Assembly (NCBI RefSeq): GCF_001667035.1
Contig: NZ_LZIR01000021.1
Coordinates: 17,220 to 81,219, forward strand
DNA: 64,000 bases
Direction: 5' to 3'
Origin: Mycobacterium sp. 852002-51057_SCH5723018
Lineage (GTDB): Bacteria; Actinomycetota; Actinomycetes; Mycobacteriales; Mycobacteriaceae
Below are positions 29,628-38,097 of this stretch, piece by piece. Positions within the stretch are counted from its first letter, which is position 1. Every line of letters begins with the position of its first letter. Both the position numbers and the translations under genes were made by a program. The notes beneath the pieces are model-generated. The model did no database searches and was not told where the DNA came from. It was given only the letters and a program-made list of their open reading frames with translations.

Positions 29628-30173
29628 TCAATCCTCCTGGGTGAGGGTTGGGCGGTGGAGCCGGTGATGGAGGTACAGGTCTCGCAGGCAGGCGATTTCG
29701 GCACCATGGTGGATCGCTTCGCGATTGATGTGCAAGACCAGCTCGATCAGCGGGTGCTCGGCGTACTGCCCCTCGGCCGGGCCGCAGCGGCGTGTCAGGT
29801 CGGTGTCCGACAGCGACCGCACACCGCTGATCCACGCGGAGTAGGCCTCGTCGAGTTGCCGCACGGCGGTGGCGGCGTCGGTGGCGTAGGGCCAACTCTG
29901 GTAGCTGGCGGGCGGTCCGCCGAAATGGTGGTGGCTGCGCACGGCGAACACGCCGACGATGACGTGGGCCATGCGCCAGGCGATGGTGGTGAACGGCGTC
30001 GGGACGGGTGCTGGGAACGCGAAGTCCACCGACCCGTCCGGATGCACGGTCCAGCAGTTGGGCACCGGCTGCCAGAAGTATTCGTCGTCGGACAGGCCCT
30101 CCAAGCGGGGGCGCAGGTGCGCGCGCCAGTGCCAGTCGAGCTGGTCGGCCAGCTGCATGGTTAGGTTCGGCAT
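29628..30173 (-). CDS. DinB-like four-helix protein
   Basis: A 181-residue DinB-superfamily protein with LADQLDWHWRAHLRPRLEGLSDDEYFWQ at the N-terminus, a His in WRMAHVIVGVF and the pair INREAIHHGAEIACLRDL near residue 160, the usual three-His metal site. Function unknown; a second DinB-family gene lies 3 bases downstream. Start choice is uncertain: ATG at 30173 begins the conserved domain, but a GTG at 30197 with AGGGACG upstream is also possible. It is transcribed divergently from the alpha-mannosidase. Confidence 0.78.
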   Translation of the reverse strand: MPNLTMQLADQLDWHWRAHLRPRLEGLSDDEYFWQPVPNCWTVHPDGSVDFAFPAPVPTPFTTIAWRMAHVIVGVFAVRSHHHFGGPPASYQSWPYATDAATAVRQLDEAYSAWISGVRSLSDTDLTRRCGPAEGQYAEHPLIELVLHINREAIHHGAEIACLRDLYLHHRLHRPTLTQED

Positions 30174-30244
30174 GGCGCCGAGCTTGCCACCAAGCACTGA
30201 CAGGCGTCCCTACGCGACGGCTTTGTCGCGGCCGGAGGCCGCCG

Positions 30245-30250
30245 TAAAGT
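30245..30250 (+). promoter_or_regulatory. Candidate -10 box for leaderless mannosidase mRNA
   Basis: TAAAGT ends 6 bases before the ATG at 30257. There is no ribosome-binding sequence between them. It is one half of a divergent promoter region with the DinB gene. Confidence 0.5.
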
Positions 30251-30256
30251 TCGGGA

Positions 30257-33200
30257 ATGCAAGTGCTTTCGGCGGAGTCGACCGAGCTGTTCGTCGGGCC
30301 CCCCGAAGCGCCGCTGCAGCTGGCGCGCGTCACGGTCACCGGGTGCGCCGCGCCGACCCCGATCCGCGTCGACGGCGACGGGCTGGGCGGGGAGGTCGTT
30401 GAGGTCCCGGTCGCGGCGGGCCCACAGGTCGTCGAGGTCCCGGTCGCGGTGGACCGTCCGGTGGTCGGTGAGCGGCGGGCGGCGCGGGTGCGTGCCGGTC
30501 GCGCCGACACGGCGTTCGAGTTCGCCTTCGAATTCACCGTCGCCGAGCCGGGCTGGACGATGTTCATGGTCAGTCACTTTCACTACGACCCGGTCTGGTG
30601 GAACACGCAGGGTGCCTACACCAGCGAATGGGCCGAAGACCCGCCGGGGCGGCAGGCCAACGGCTTCGCGCTGGTGCACGCGCATCTGGAAATGGCACGC
30701 CGCGAGCCCGAGTACAAGTTCGTGCTGGCCGAGGTGGACTACCTCAAGCCGTACTGGGACACGCACCCCGAGGACCGCGCCGACCTGCGCCGGTTTGTCG
30801 CCGAGGGCCGGCTGGAGGTGATGGGCGGCACCTACAACGAACCCAACACCAACCTCACCAGCCCGGAAACTACCATTCGAAACCTGGTGCACGGCATGGG
30901 ATTTCAGCGTGAGGTGCTGGGAGCCGAGCCGGCCACCGCGTGGCAGCTCGACGTGTTCGGCCACGACCCGCAGTTCCCCGGGATGGCCGCCGACGCCGGC
31001 CTGACGTCGAGTTCGTGGGCCCGCGGGCCGTTTCACCAGTGGGGTCCGGCCCATAGCGAAGGGGTCGACCGCATGCAGTTCCGCAGCGAGTTCGAGTGGA
31101 TCGCGCCCTCGGGCCGCGGCCTGCTGACCCACTACATGCCTGCGCACTACGGTGCGGGCTGGGGGATGGACGAGTCAGCCTCGCTCGGGGAGGCCGAGCA
31201 GGCGACCTACCGGCTGTTCCGTCAGCTCAAGAGCGTCGCCCTGACCCGTAACGTGTTGCTGCCCGTCGGCACCGATTACACGCCGCCCAACAAGTGGGTC
31301 ACCGCGATCCACCGCGACTGGGCCGCGCGCTACGCATGGCCGCGATTCGTGTGCGGGCTGCCGCGGGAGTTCTTCGCCGCGGTGCGCGCCGAGCTGGCGC
31401 AACGCGGGTGCGACCCGTCGCCGCAGACCCGCGACATGAACCCGATCTACACCGGCAAGGACGTCTCCTACATCGACACCAAACAGGCCAACCGGGCCGC
31501 TGAGAACACCGTGCTCACCGCCGAGCGCTTCGCCGTGTTCGCCGCGCTGCTCACCGGCGCCGGCTATCCGCACGCCGCGCTCGCCAAGGCCTGGGTGCAG
31601 CTGGCCTATGGCGCGCACCACGACGCCATCACCGGCTCGGAGTCCGACCAGGTCTACCTCGACCTGCTCACCGGGTGGCGCGACGCGTGGGAGATGGGCC
31701 GCGCGGCCCGCGACAACTCCCTGGAATCGCTGTCCCGCGCGATCGACGGTGACGTGATCGTCTGGAACCCGCTGGCGCAGCGGCGCACCGACGTGGTCAC
31801 CGCCCGCCTCGACCCGCCGCTGGGGTCGGGGGTCCGGGTGCTCGATCCCGACGGCGCTGAGCACCCCGCACACGTCGAGCACGGCGGGCGGTCGGTCACC
31901 TGGCTGGCACGCGACGTGCCGTCGCTGGGCTGGCGGGCCTACCGGCTGGTCCCCGACGCCGAAGCGCGCGGCTGGGAACCCGTGCCCGGGACGGCGATCG
32001 GCAACGAGCACTACCGGCTGGCCGTCGACCCGGACCGCGGCGGAGCGGTGGCGTCGCTGGAACACGGCGGCCGGCAGCTGATCGCGCGGGGCCGGGTGGG
32101 CAACGAGCTCGCCGTCTACGAGGAACACCCGGCGCACCCGACGCAGGGGGAGGGCCCGTGGCACCTGCTGCCCAAGGGGCCGGTGGTGTGCTCGTCGGAA
32201 TTGCCGGCGCGGGTTCGGGCGTATCGCGGCCCGCTCGGTCAGCGCCTGGTCGTGCAGGGCCGGATCGGCCGGGTATTGCGCTACACCCAGACCCTGACCC
32301 TGTGGCGCGGCGTGGCGCGGGTGGACTGCCGCACCGCCATCGACGAGTTCACCGGGGAGGACCGCCTGGTGCGGCTGCGGTGGCCATGCCCGGTACCGGG
32401 CGCCATGCCGGTCAGCGAGGTGGGCGACGCCGTCGTCGGGCGCGGATTCGCGTTGCTGCACCCCACCCCCGGTGGCGACCGTTCGGTGGACACCGCGCGG
32501 CACCCGTGGACGCTGGACAACCCGGCCTATGGCTGGTTCGGTCTGTCCTCGGCGGTGCGGGTGCGCATCGGCAACCCCCCGGCCACCGGCGTGCGGGCGG
32601 TGTCGGTGGCCGAGGTGGTGTCGCCGGCCGAGGCGTTGTCCGGGCCGCTGGCGCGCGGGCTGATGGTCGGGCTGGTCCGCGCGGGTGTCACAGCCACCTG
32701 CAGCGGCGCCGACGGGCCGCGCTACGGCCACCTCGCCGTCGACTCCAACCTGCCCGATGTGCGCATCGCGCTTGGCGGGCCGTCGCGCAATTCGTTCACC
32801 AAAGACGTGTTGGCGCAAGCCGATTCGGAATACGCCGACGAGCTCGAGCGGCAGCTGGGCGAAACCGGCCGGGCCCGGGTCTGGGTGCCGGCCGCGACAC
32901 CGTTGGCGGCCGCCTGGGTGCCCGGGGCCGACCTGCGCGCGCCGCTGGCGCTGCCGGTCCTGGTGATCGACGGCCGCGACGAGGACGGCCTGGCCGCGGA
33001 GATCGCGTCGGTGGTCGACGAGCTGGCGGCCGCCGAGATCGGCGTCACCCAGCGGGCGCCGTCGGGCGTCGGCCCCTTCGAAGGCCGCACCGTCGCGCTG
33101 CTCAACCGCGGGGTGCCCAGCTTCGCCGTCGAAACCGACGGCACCCTGCACACGGCCCTGATGCGGTCCTGCACCGGCTGGCCGTCGGGCATCTGGATCG

Positions 33201-34462
33201 ACGACCCGCGCCGCACCGCGCCCGACGGCTCCAACTTCGGGCTTCAGCACTGGACGCACCCGTTCGACTACGCGCTGGTGTGCGCCGACGGCGATTGGCG
33301 GCACGCCGAGATCCCCTCCCGCAGCGCGCAATTCGCCCAGCCGCTGCTCGCCGTGCGCCCCGGGGAGCGGCGCGGCCAGCTGCCCGGGGTTGGATCGCTG
33401 CTGCGCGTCGAGCCCGCCGGCGCGGTACAGCTGGCGGCCCTCAAGGCCGCCGGCAATCCGCTGGCCGCGGGCAGCGCCCGGCCGGTCGACCCCCACGCGG
33501 TGGCCCTGCGGTTGGTGGAGACGAGCGGCGCGGGCGCCCGCGTGTCCGTCGGGTCCGAGCACGCCGACGTCGGCGGACTGCAGCTCGCCGACCTGCTGGA
33601 AAACGCGCTGGCCAAACCCATGGGCGCGACTCGATCGGTCGACCTGCACGGCTATCAGGTGGCCACCGTGCTGGCCCGCCTCGAAACACCCGGTGCGCCT
33701 ATGGGTTTGGTCGATCTGGCGCCGAACGCAGAGGCCGCGCAACCGCTCTACGCCCGCTACTGGCTGCACAACCGTGGACCCGCACCGCTCGGGGGGCTGC
33801 CGGCCGTCGCCCACCTGCACCCCCAGCGGGCGACCGGCGAGCCGGGCGGCCGGGCGGTGTTGCGACTCACCGCGGCCAGCGACTGCAGCGACGCCACCCT
33901 GAGCGGCGAGGTGACCGTGGTGTGTCCCGCGGCGTGGTCCGCCACGCCGGGGAAGCTGCCCTTCACGCTGCGCAGCGGCGAGCACCGCGAGGCCGACGTG
34001 GTCGTGACGATCCCGGCTCGCACGCCGCCCGGGCTGTACCCCGTCCGCGCGCAGCTCTGTGTCACCGGCAATGACGTCCCGGCGGCCTGGCGCCAGGTGG
34101 TCGAGGACGTGTGCGTCGTCGAGGTCGGGGCCGCCGGCGGGGCGGAGCTGGTCCGCCTTGTCGACGGTCCCGGCGCCGTCGAGGTTGCCGCGGGCGAGGC
34201 GGCCCGGCTGACGCTCACGGTCGGCAGCGACGCCCACGCCGACCTGTCGCTCGAGGCGCATCTCATCAGCCCGTGGGGCACCTGGGAGTGGATCGGCCCG
34301 GCCGCACAGGGCGCCGTCCTGCCCGCCCGCGGCACGGCCGAACTCGGCTTCGACGTGACCCCGCGGGCGTGGCAGGACCCCGGCCAGTGGTGGGCCCTGG
34401 TCCGGGTCGGGTGCGCCGGCCGGTTGCTCTACTCGCCCGCGGTGAGGGTGACGGTGACATGA
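30257..34462 (+). CDS. GH38-family alpha-mannosidase (Rv0648 homologue)
   Basis: A 1401-residue glycoside hydrolase of family 38. The zinc-site motif SHFHYDPVWW is at residues 106-115 and the nucleophile segment WQLDVFGHDPQ gives Asp232. The helical domain has AYGAHHDAITGSESDQVY, typical of GH38. Long beta-sandwich domains follow. It is longer than H37Rv Rv0648 (about 1215 residues), the excess being in the N-terminal and C-terminal regions. No signal peptide is visible, so it is probably cytosolic and trims mannosides. It overlaps the next gene as ATGA; a ROK sugar kinase follows, suggesting a glycan-recycling operon. Confidence 0.93.
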   Translation: MQVLSAESTELFVGPPEAPLQLARVTVTGCAAPTPIRVDGDGLGGEVVEVPVAAGPQVVEVPVAVDRPVVGERRAARVRAGRADTAFEFAFEFTVAEPGWTMFMVSHFHYDPVWWNTQGAYTSEWAEDPPGRQANGFALVHAHLEMARREPEYKFVLAEVDYLKPYWDTHPEDRADLRRFVAEGRLEVMGGTYNEPNTNLTSPETTIRNLVHGMGFQREVLGAEPATAWQLDVFGHDPQFPGMAADAGLTSSSWARGPFHQWGPAHSEGVDRMQFRSEFEWIAPSGRGLLTHYMPAHYGAGWGMDESASLGEAEQATYRLFRQLKSVALTRNVLLPVGTDYTPPNKWVTAIHRDWAARYAWPRFVCGLPREFFAAVRAELAQRGCDPSPQTRDMNPIYTGKDVSYIDTKQANRAAENTVLTAERFAVFAALLTGAGYPHAALAKAWVQLAYGAHHDAITGSESDQVYLDLLTGWRDAWEMGRAARDNSLESLSRAIDGDVIVWNPLAQRRTDVVTARLDPPLGSGVRVLDPDGAEHPAHVEHGGRSVTWLARDVPSLGWRAYRLVPDAEARGWEPVPGTAIGNEHYRLAVDPDRGGAVASLEHGGRQLIARGRVGNELAVYEEHPAHPTQGEGPWHLLPKGPVVCSSELPARVRAYRGPLGQRLVVQGRIGRVLRYTQTLTLWRGVARVDCRTAIDEFTGEDRLVRLRWPCPVPGAMPVSEVGDAVVGRGFALLHPTPGGDRSVDTARHPWTLDNPAYGWFGLSSAVRVRIGNPPATGVRAVSVAEVVSPAEALSGPLARGLMVGLVRAGVTATCSGADGPRYGHLAVDSNLPDVRIALGGPSRNSFTKDVLAQADSEYADELERQLGETGRARVWVPAATPLAAAWVPGADLRAPLALPVLVIDGRDEDGLAAEIASVVDELAAAEIGVTQRAPSGVGPFEGRTVALLNRGVPSFAVETDGTLHTALMRSCTGWPSGIWIDDPRRTAPDGSNFGLQHWTHPFDYALVCADGDWRHAEIPSRSAQFAQPLLAVRPGERRGQLPGVGSLLRVEPAGAVQLAALKAAGNPLAAGSARPVDPHAVALRLVETSGAGARVSVGSEHADVGGLQLADLLENALAKPMGATRSVDLHGYQVATVLARLETPGAPMGLVDLAPNAEAAQPLYARYWLHNRGPAPLGGLPAVAHLHPQRATGEPGGRAVLRLTAASDCSDATLSGEVTVVCPAAWSATPGKLPFTLRSGEHREADVVVTIPARTPPGLYPVRAQLCVTGNDVPAAWRQVVEDVCVVEVGAAGGAELVRLVDGPGAVEVAAGEAARLTLTVGSDAHADLSLEAHLISPWGTWEWIGPAAQGAVLPARGTAELGFDVTPRAWQDPGQWWALVRVGCAGRLLYSPAVRVTVT

Positions 34463-35076
34463 GCGTCGAGTTGGTGGCAACCGTCGCCGGCGAACCGGTT
34501 TGGCTCGGTGAGGTCGACGCGGCCGAGGCGCGGCTGCGCGCCGGCCCGGGCGCGGGCGGGCTGCCGGCGGCCGGCACCCGCGAGGGCCGGCAACTGCGGC
34601 GCTGGCTCACCCAACTGATCGTGACGCAGCGGGTGGTCACCGCGGAGGCGGCCGCGCGCGGCCTGACCGGACGCGACGCGCCGGGCGAGGCCGAGCTGCT
34701 GCCCGACGCGACTGCGCGGCTGGAGATCGGCAGCGTCGCCGCCGCCGCGCTGGCGGACCCGCGGTCGCGGGCGCTGTTCGTCGACGTCACCGCGACGGTT
34801 CAGCCCAGCGACGACGACGTGGCCGGCTACCACGCCCGCAACCCGCTGCGGTTCGCCGCGCCGCGCCGCGGCCGCGACGGCTGGCGCGTGCCCGCGCACG
34901 CCGGCCCGCCGCTGGAAGAGGTGCGCCCCGCGATCGCCGGCCACCTGCGCGGCGCCGCCCGCCGGCGTGCCTTCCGGGTGTGGCTGGACGCGCGCCGGGC
35001 CGCGCTCGTCGAACTCGCACCCGGCTACGAGCATCCCGGCGACCCGCGCCAGCCCGACAACACCCACCGGCACTGA
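34459..35076 (+). CDS. SurA/PrsA-like small protein in the position of 'FabD2'
   Basis: A 205-residue protein at the position where H37Rv has Rv0649, annotated FabD2. I see no acyltransferase GHSxG motif. Instead the arrangement is like the non-catalytic part of a peptidyl-prolyl isomerase chaperone: N-terminal GEPVWLGEVDAAEARLR, helical TREGRQLRRWLTQLIVTQRVV, VQPSDDDVAGYHARNPLRF, then PPLEEVRPAIAGHLRGAARRRAFRVWLDARR. No signal peptide or lipobox is visible, and no full parvulin domain lies between. Function unknown. It overlaps the mannosidase stop by 4 bases; the kinase starts 5 bases after it. Confidence 0.75.
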   Translation: MSVELVATVAGEPVWLGEVDAAEARLRAGPGAGGLPAAGTREGRQLRRWLTQLIVTQRVVTAEAAARGLTGRDAPGEAELLPDATARLEIGSVAAAALADPRSRALFVDVTATVQPSDDDVAGYHARNPLRFAAPRRGRDGWRVPAHAGPPLEEVRPAIAGHLRGAARRRAFRVWLDARRAALVELAPGYEHPGDPRQPDNTHRH

Positions 35077-35081
35077 TCCCC

Positions 35082-36026
35082 ATGCTCACCCTTGCCCTGG
35101 ACATCGGCGGCACGAAGATCGCCGCCGCCCTGGCCGATCCCGCCGGCGCGCTGGTGCACACCGCCATCCGGCCCACCCCGCCCGGGGCCGCGGCCGAGGA
35201 GGTATGGGCCGCCGTCGCCGCGACGATCGCCGGCTGCTTGCGCGCGGCCGGCGGGCCGGTCGCCGCGGTCGGCGTCGCGTCGGCCGGCCCCATCGACCTG
35301 CCCGCCGGACGCGTCAGCCCGATCAACATCAAAGGCTGGCAACGCTTCCCGCTGCGCGACCGGATCGCGGCCATGATTCCAGGGGTGCCCGGCGCGCCGG
35401 TGCGGCTGGCCGGCGACGGCGTGTGCATGGCGCTCGGTGAGCACTGGCTCGGCGCGGGCCGCGGGGCGCGCTTCATGCTCGGCATGGTCGTGTCCACCGG
35501 CGTGGGCGGCGGGCTGGTGCTCGACGGCGCCCCGTACACCGGGCGGACCGGCAACGCCGGTCACGTCGGTCACGTGGTGGTCGAACAGGACGGGCAGCCG
35601 TGCACCTGTGGCGGCCACGGCTGCGTCGAAACGGTCGCGGCCGGCCCGTGGCTGGTTCGCTGGGCGCGCGCCAACGGCTGGGCCGCGCCGCCCGGGGCCG
35701 GCGCGCGGGACCTGGCCGCCGCGGCGGCGGCCGGCGACCCGGCGGCACAGCGCGCCTTCGGCAGGGGCGCCCGTGCGCTCGCGGCCATGATCGCCTCGGT
35801 GGCGGCGGTGTGCGACATCGACCTCGTCGTCCTCGGCGGTGGCGTCGCCAACTCCGGGCCGCTGCTCTTCGGCCCGCTGCGTGAGGCGCTGGGCGAGTAC
35901 GCGGGACTGGACTTCCTGGCCGGCCTGCGGGTGGCGCCGGCCGAGCTGGGTGGCCGGGCCGGCCTGGTCGGCGCGGCCCGGCTGGCGGGGCTGGCCGGAC
36001 CGGCCCAGCCGCCTCGTTTTGGCTGA
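35082..36026 (+). CDS. ROK-family sugar kinase
   Basis: A 314-residue kinase. DIGGTK at residues 6-11 binds ATP phosphate; GDGVCMALGEH holds the likely catalytic Asp; GHVVVEQDGQPCTCGGHGCVETV carries the ROK zinc motif CxCGxxGCxE. It probably phosphorylates a hexose such as mannose or glucose. Matches Rv0650 in position. It ends the mannosidase operon with 5-base spacing, so the released sugar could be activated by this kinase. The rplJ promoter overlaps its stop. Confidence 0.92.
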   Translation: MLTLALDIGGTKIAAALADPAGALVHTAIRPTPPGAAAEEVWAAVAATIAGCLRAAGGPVAAVGVASAGPIDLPAGRVSPINIKGWQRFPLRDRIAAMIPGVPGAPVRLAGDGVCMALGEHWLGAGRGARFMLGMVVSTGVGGGLVLDGAPYTGRTGNAGHVGHVVVEQDGQPCTCGGHGCVETVAAGPWLVRWARANGWAAPPGAGARDLAAAAAAGDPAAQRAFGRGARALAAMIASVAAVCDIDLVVLGGGVANSGPLLFGPLREALGEYAGLDFLAGLRVAPAELGGRAGLVGAARLAGLAGPAQPPRFG

Positions 36027-36048
36027 TCCCGGCGGACCACGCTATTCT
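36019..36048 (+). promoter_or_regulatory. Promoter of the rplJ-rplL operon
   Basis: TTGGCT (36019-36024) and TATTCT (36043-36048) with an 18-base spacer. It overlaps the stop codon of the sugar kinase and lies before a long leader, as expected for a ribosomal-protein transcription unit. Confidence 0.6.
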
Positions 36049-36054
36049 GGGTCG

Positions 36055-36256
36055 CGATCCACCGAAGACCGTCGGTCACCGAGAAATCGGTTGAAGGTCC
36101 GGGAGCATCCCGGCGGCCCACGCAGGAGGACGAGGCATTACGCCGGCTCGCGCCGGCGCATCTTGACGCCCCGGCCGCTTCCTGCGCCGGGGCGTTCGTC
36201 GTTCCTCCGGTGGTCGCAGACGAGACGTCGCACGACTTTCACAACAGGAGGTATGC
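36055..36256 (+). ncRNA. Ribosomal protein L10 leader
   Basis: The ~200-base untranslated leader of rplJ contains features of the L10 leader that L10(L12)4 binds for autoregulation: ACCGAAGACCGTCGGTCACC near 36061 (stem ACCGA/TCGGT), GGTTGAAGG and later a CGCCGG-CTCG-CGCCGGCG hairpin (36141-36158). A second perfect hairpin, ACGCCCCGG/CCGGGGCGT (36166-36174 with 36187-36195), is followed by TCGTCGTT and may serve as attenuator. AACAGGAGGT is the ribosome site. Confidence 0.8.
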
Positions 36257-36865
36257 ATGGCCCGGGCTGACAAGGCCACCGCCGTTGCAGACATCACCGA
36301 GCAGTTCAAGGAGTCGACGGCCACCCTGATCACCGAGTACCGCGGTTTGACGGTGGCCCACCTGGCCGAGCTGCGCCGGTCGCTGGCGGGGTCGGCGACC
36401 TACACGGTGGCCAAGAACACGCTGATCAAGCGCGCCGCCTCGGACGCCGGGATCGAGGGGCTCGACGAGCTGTTCGCCGGCCCGACGGCGATCGCGTTCG
36501 TCCAGGGTGAGCCGGTCGACGCCGCCAAGGCCATCAAGACCTTCGCCAAGGAGAACAAGGCGCTGGTCATCAAGGGCGGCTACATGGACGGCCACCCGTT
36601 GACGGTGGCCGAGGTGGAACGCATCGCGGACCTCGAGTCGCGCGAGGTGCTGCTGGCCAAGCTGGCCGGTGCCATGAAGGGCAACCTCGCCAAGGCGGCC
36701 GGCCTGTTCAACGCGCCCGCCTCGCAGGTCGCCCGGCTGGCGGCCGCGCTGCAGGAAAAGAAGGCCGCTCAAGCAGGCTCCGAAGCCCCGGCCCCGGCCC
36801 CGGCCGAAGAAGCTGCCGCACCAGCCGAGGCGGCACCCGCCGAGACCCCGGCCGAAGCCGAATAA
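36257..36865 (+). CDS. rplJ: 50S ribosomal protein L10
   Basis: A 202-residue L10, the base of the L7/L12 stalk that recruits translation GTPases. N-terminal [20 protein letters not shown] and [15 protein letters not shown] bind 23S rRNA; the C-terminal helix binds L7/L12 dimers. It is about 24 residues longer than H37Rv L10 owing to an Ala/Pro/Glu-rich tail after residue 170. rplL follows 32 bases downstream. Confidence 0.97.
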   Translation: MARADKATAVADITEQFKESTATLITEYRGLTVAHLAELRRSLAGSATYTVAKNTLIKRAASDAGIEGLDELFAGPTAIAFVQGEPVDAAKAIKTFAKENKALVIKGGYMDGHPLTVAEVERIADLESREVLLAKLAGAMKGNLAKAAGLFNAPASQVARLAAALQEKKAAQAGSEAPAPAPAEEAAAPAEAAPAETPAEAE

Positions 36866-36897
36866 ACCCCACACCCAAACCAGGAAGGACCCACACC

Positions 36898-37290
36898 ATG
36901 GCAAAGATGTCTACCGACGACCTGCTCGACGCGTTCAAGGAAATGACGCTGCTGGAGCTCTCGGACTTCGTCAAGAAGTTCGAGGAGACCTTCGAGGTCA
37001 CCGCGGCCGCCCCGGTCGCGGTCGCCGCCGCCGGCCCGGCCGCCGGTGGCGCCCCCGCCGAGGCCGCCGAGGAGCAGTCGGAGTTCGACGTCATCCTCGA
37101 GGCCGCCGGCGACAAGAAGATCGGCGTGATCAAGGTGGTCCGCGAGATCGTCTCCGGCCTGGGCCTCAAGGAGGCCAAGGACCTGGTCGACAGCGCGCCC
37201 AAGCCGCTGCTGGAAAAGGTCGCCAAGGAGGCCGCCGACGAGGCCAAGACCAAGCTCGAGGCCGCCGGCGCCACCGTCACCGTCAAGTAA
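36898..37290 (+). CDS. rplL: 50S ribosomal protein L7/L12
   Basis: A 130-residue stalk protein. The N-terminal dimerisation helix ([27 protein letters not shown] region) is joined by an Ala/Pro hinge ([14 protein letters not shown]) to the C-terminal factor-binding domain ([22 protein letters not shown]). AGGAAGGACC gives the ribosome site. A strong terminator follows 11 bases after the stop. Confidence 0.97.
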   Translation: MAKMSTDDLLDAFKEMTLLELSDFVKKFEETFEVTAAAPVAVAAAGPAAGGAPAEAAEEQSEFDVILEAAGDKKIGVIKVVREIVSGLGLKEAKDLVDSAPKPLLEKVAKEAADEAKTKLEAAGATVTVK

Positions 37291-37301
37291 GTCAACTCAC
37301 G

Positions 37302-37337
37302 CCAAACCCCCGGGACCCAAGGTCCCGGGGGGTTTGG
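37302..37337 (+). terminator. Rho-independent terminator after rplL
   Basis: A GC-rich hairpin (CCAAACCCCCGGGACC with GGTCCCGGGGGGTTTGG, loop CAA) directly follows rplL. It also serves as the end of the converging TetR gene at 37343. Confidence 0.85.
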
Positions 37338-37342
37338 CATGC

Positions 37343-38035
37343 TCAGGGCGCGCGGAATGCCGAGCGTTGCGACTGCGCCACCCGCTCGGGTGAGTCTCCC
37401 AGCGCCACAAGGAAGTTCAAGGTCATCGAGGCAAGCACCGGCGCGACGGCGGCTCCGTCGTCGCCGTAGAAGCCGGCCAGCTCGAGCATCACGAACCCGT
37501 GTATCAGCGCCCAGAACTGGGCCGCCGTCGCCACGGTCGCCCGGTCGTCCGGCGATTGCGCGCCGATCCGCCCCGCCAGCATGGACCGCTGCACGGCGCG
37601 CACCACATGCGCGAAGCTGGGAATGCGCTGCTCGATCTCGGTGACCGTCAGGGTCAAGACATTGCCCGCGGGTGCGTTGATGCCGTGGGCGCTGGTGCTG
37701 CCGAACATCAGCCGATACATGTGCGGACGCTCGATGGCGTAGCGCCGGTAGGCCGCACCGATGGCGAACAGGTCGGCGACCGGGTCGTCGGTCTCGGGCA
37801 CCGTCAGCGCGGCGTCGAACTGCCGCAGGCCCTCCTCGGCGACCTCCGCGATGAGTCCCCGCATGCCGCCGAAATGGGTGTACAGCGCCATCGTGGAGGT
37901 GCCGGCCGCGCCGGCCACCCGGCGGGTCTGCAGCGCGTCGGGGCCATGCTCGTCGAGCAGGCCGACGGCGGCGTGCAGCATCTCGTCGCGGACACTGCGC
38001 ACGCCGGGCCGGGTCTCCGAAGTCATCCTTGCCAT
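37343..38035 (-). CDS. TetR-family transcriptional regulator (Rv0653c homologue)
   Basis: A 230-residue TetR repressor. The N-terminal HTH (LLDEHGPDALQTRRVAGAAGTSTMALYTHFGG) occupies residues ~20-55; the rest is the TetR_C ligand-binding domain. It is divergent from the carotenoid oxygenase, with inverted repeats in the 62-base gap (38053-38085), so it probably represses that gene and itself, with an apocarotenoid or lipid as possible inducer (inference). Confidence 0.9.
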   Translation of the reverse strand: MARMTSETRPGVRSVRDEMLHAAVGLLDEHGPDALQTRRVAGAAGTSTMALYTHFGGMRGLIAEVAEEGLRQFDAALTVPETDDPVADLFAIGAAYRRYAIERPHMYRLMFGSTSAHGINAPAGNVLTLTVTEIEQRIPSFAHVVRAVQRSMLAGRIGAQSPDDRATVATAAQFWALIHGFVMLELAGFYGDDGAAVAPVLASMTLNFLVALGDSPERVAQSQRSAFRAP

Positions 38036-38052
38036 CTTCCCATCACGGGCGT

Positions 38053-38085
38053 ACCGTTCTCATAACGGTGAAATAACAATGTTAT
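38053..38085. promoter_or_regulatory. Candidate TetR operators
   Basis: Two inverted repeats sit between the TetR and oxygenase start codons: ACCGTT-CTCAT-AACGGT (38053-38069) and ATAAC-AAT-GTTAT (38073-38085). Both are typical of TetR operators; the second one is 12 bases before the oxygenase ATG and adjoins its AGGAG site. Confidence 0.6.
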
Positions 38086-38097
38086 AGGAGCTCAGCA

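Noticed and set aside
31175..34480. A 1101-residue open frame antisense to the mannosidase
   Set aside because: Same cause; no motif, no plausible ribosome site, and the sense strand has clear GH38 catalytic motifs.
34459..35076. Malonyl-CoA:ACP transacylase (FabD2) call
   Set aside because: The name used at the same position in H37Rv is not supported: no GHSxG nucleophile or FabD-like core is present.
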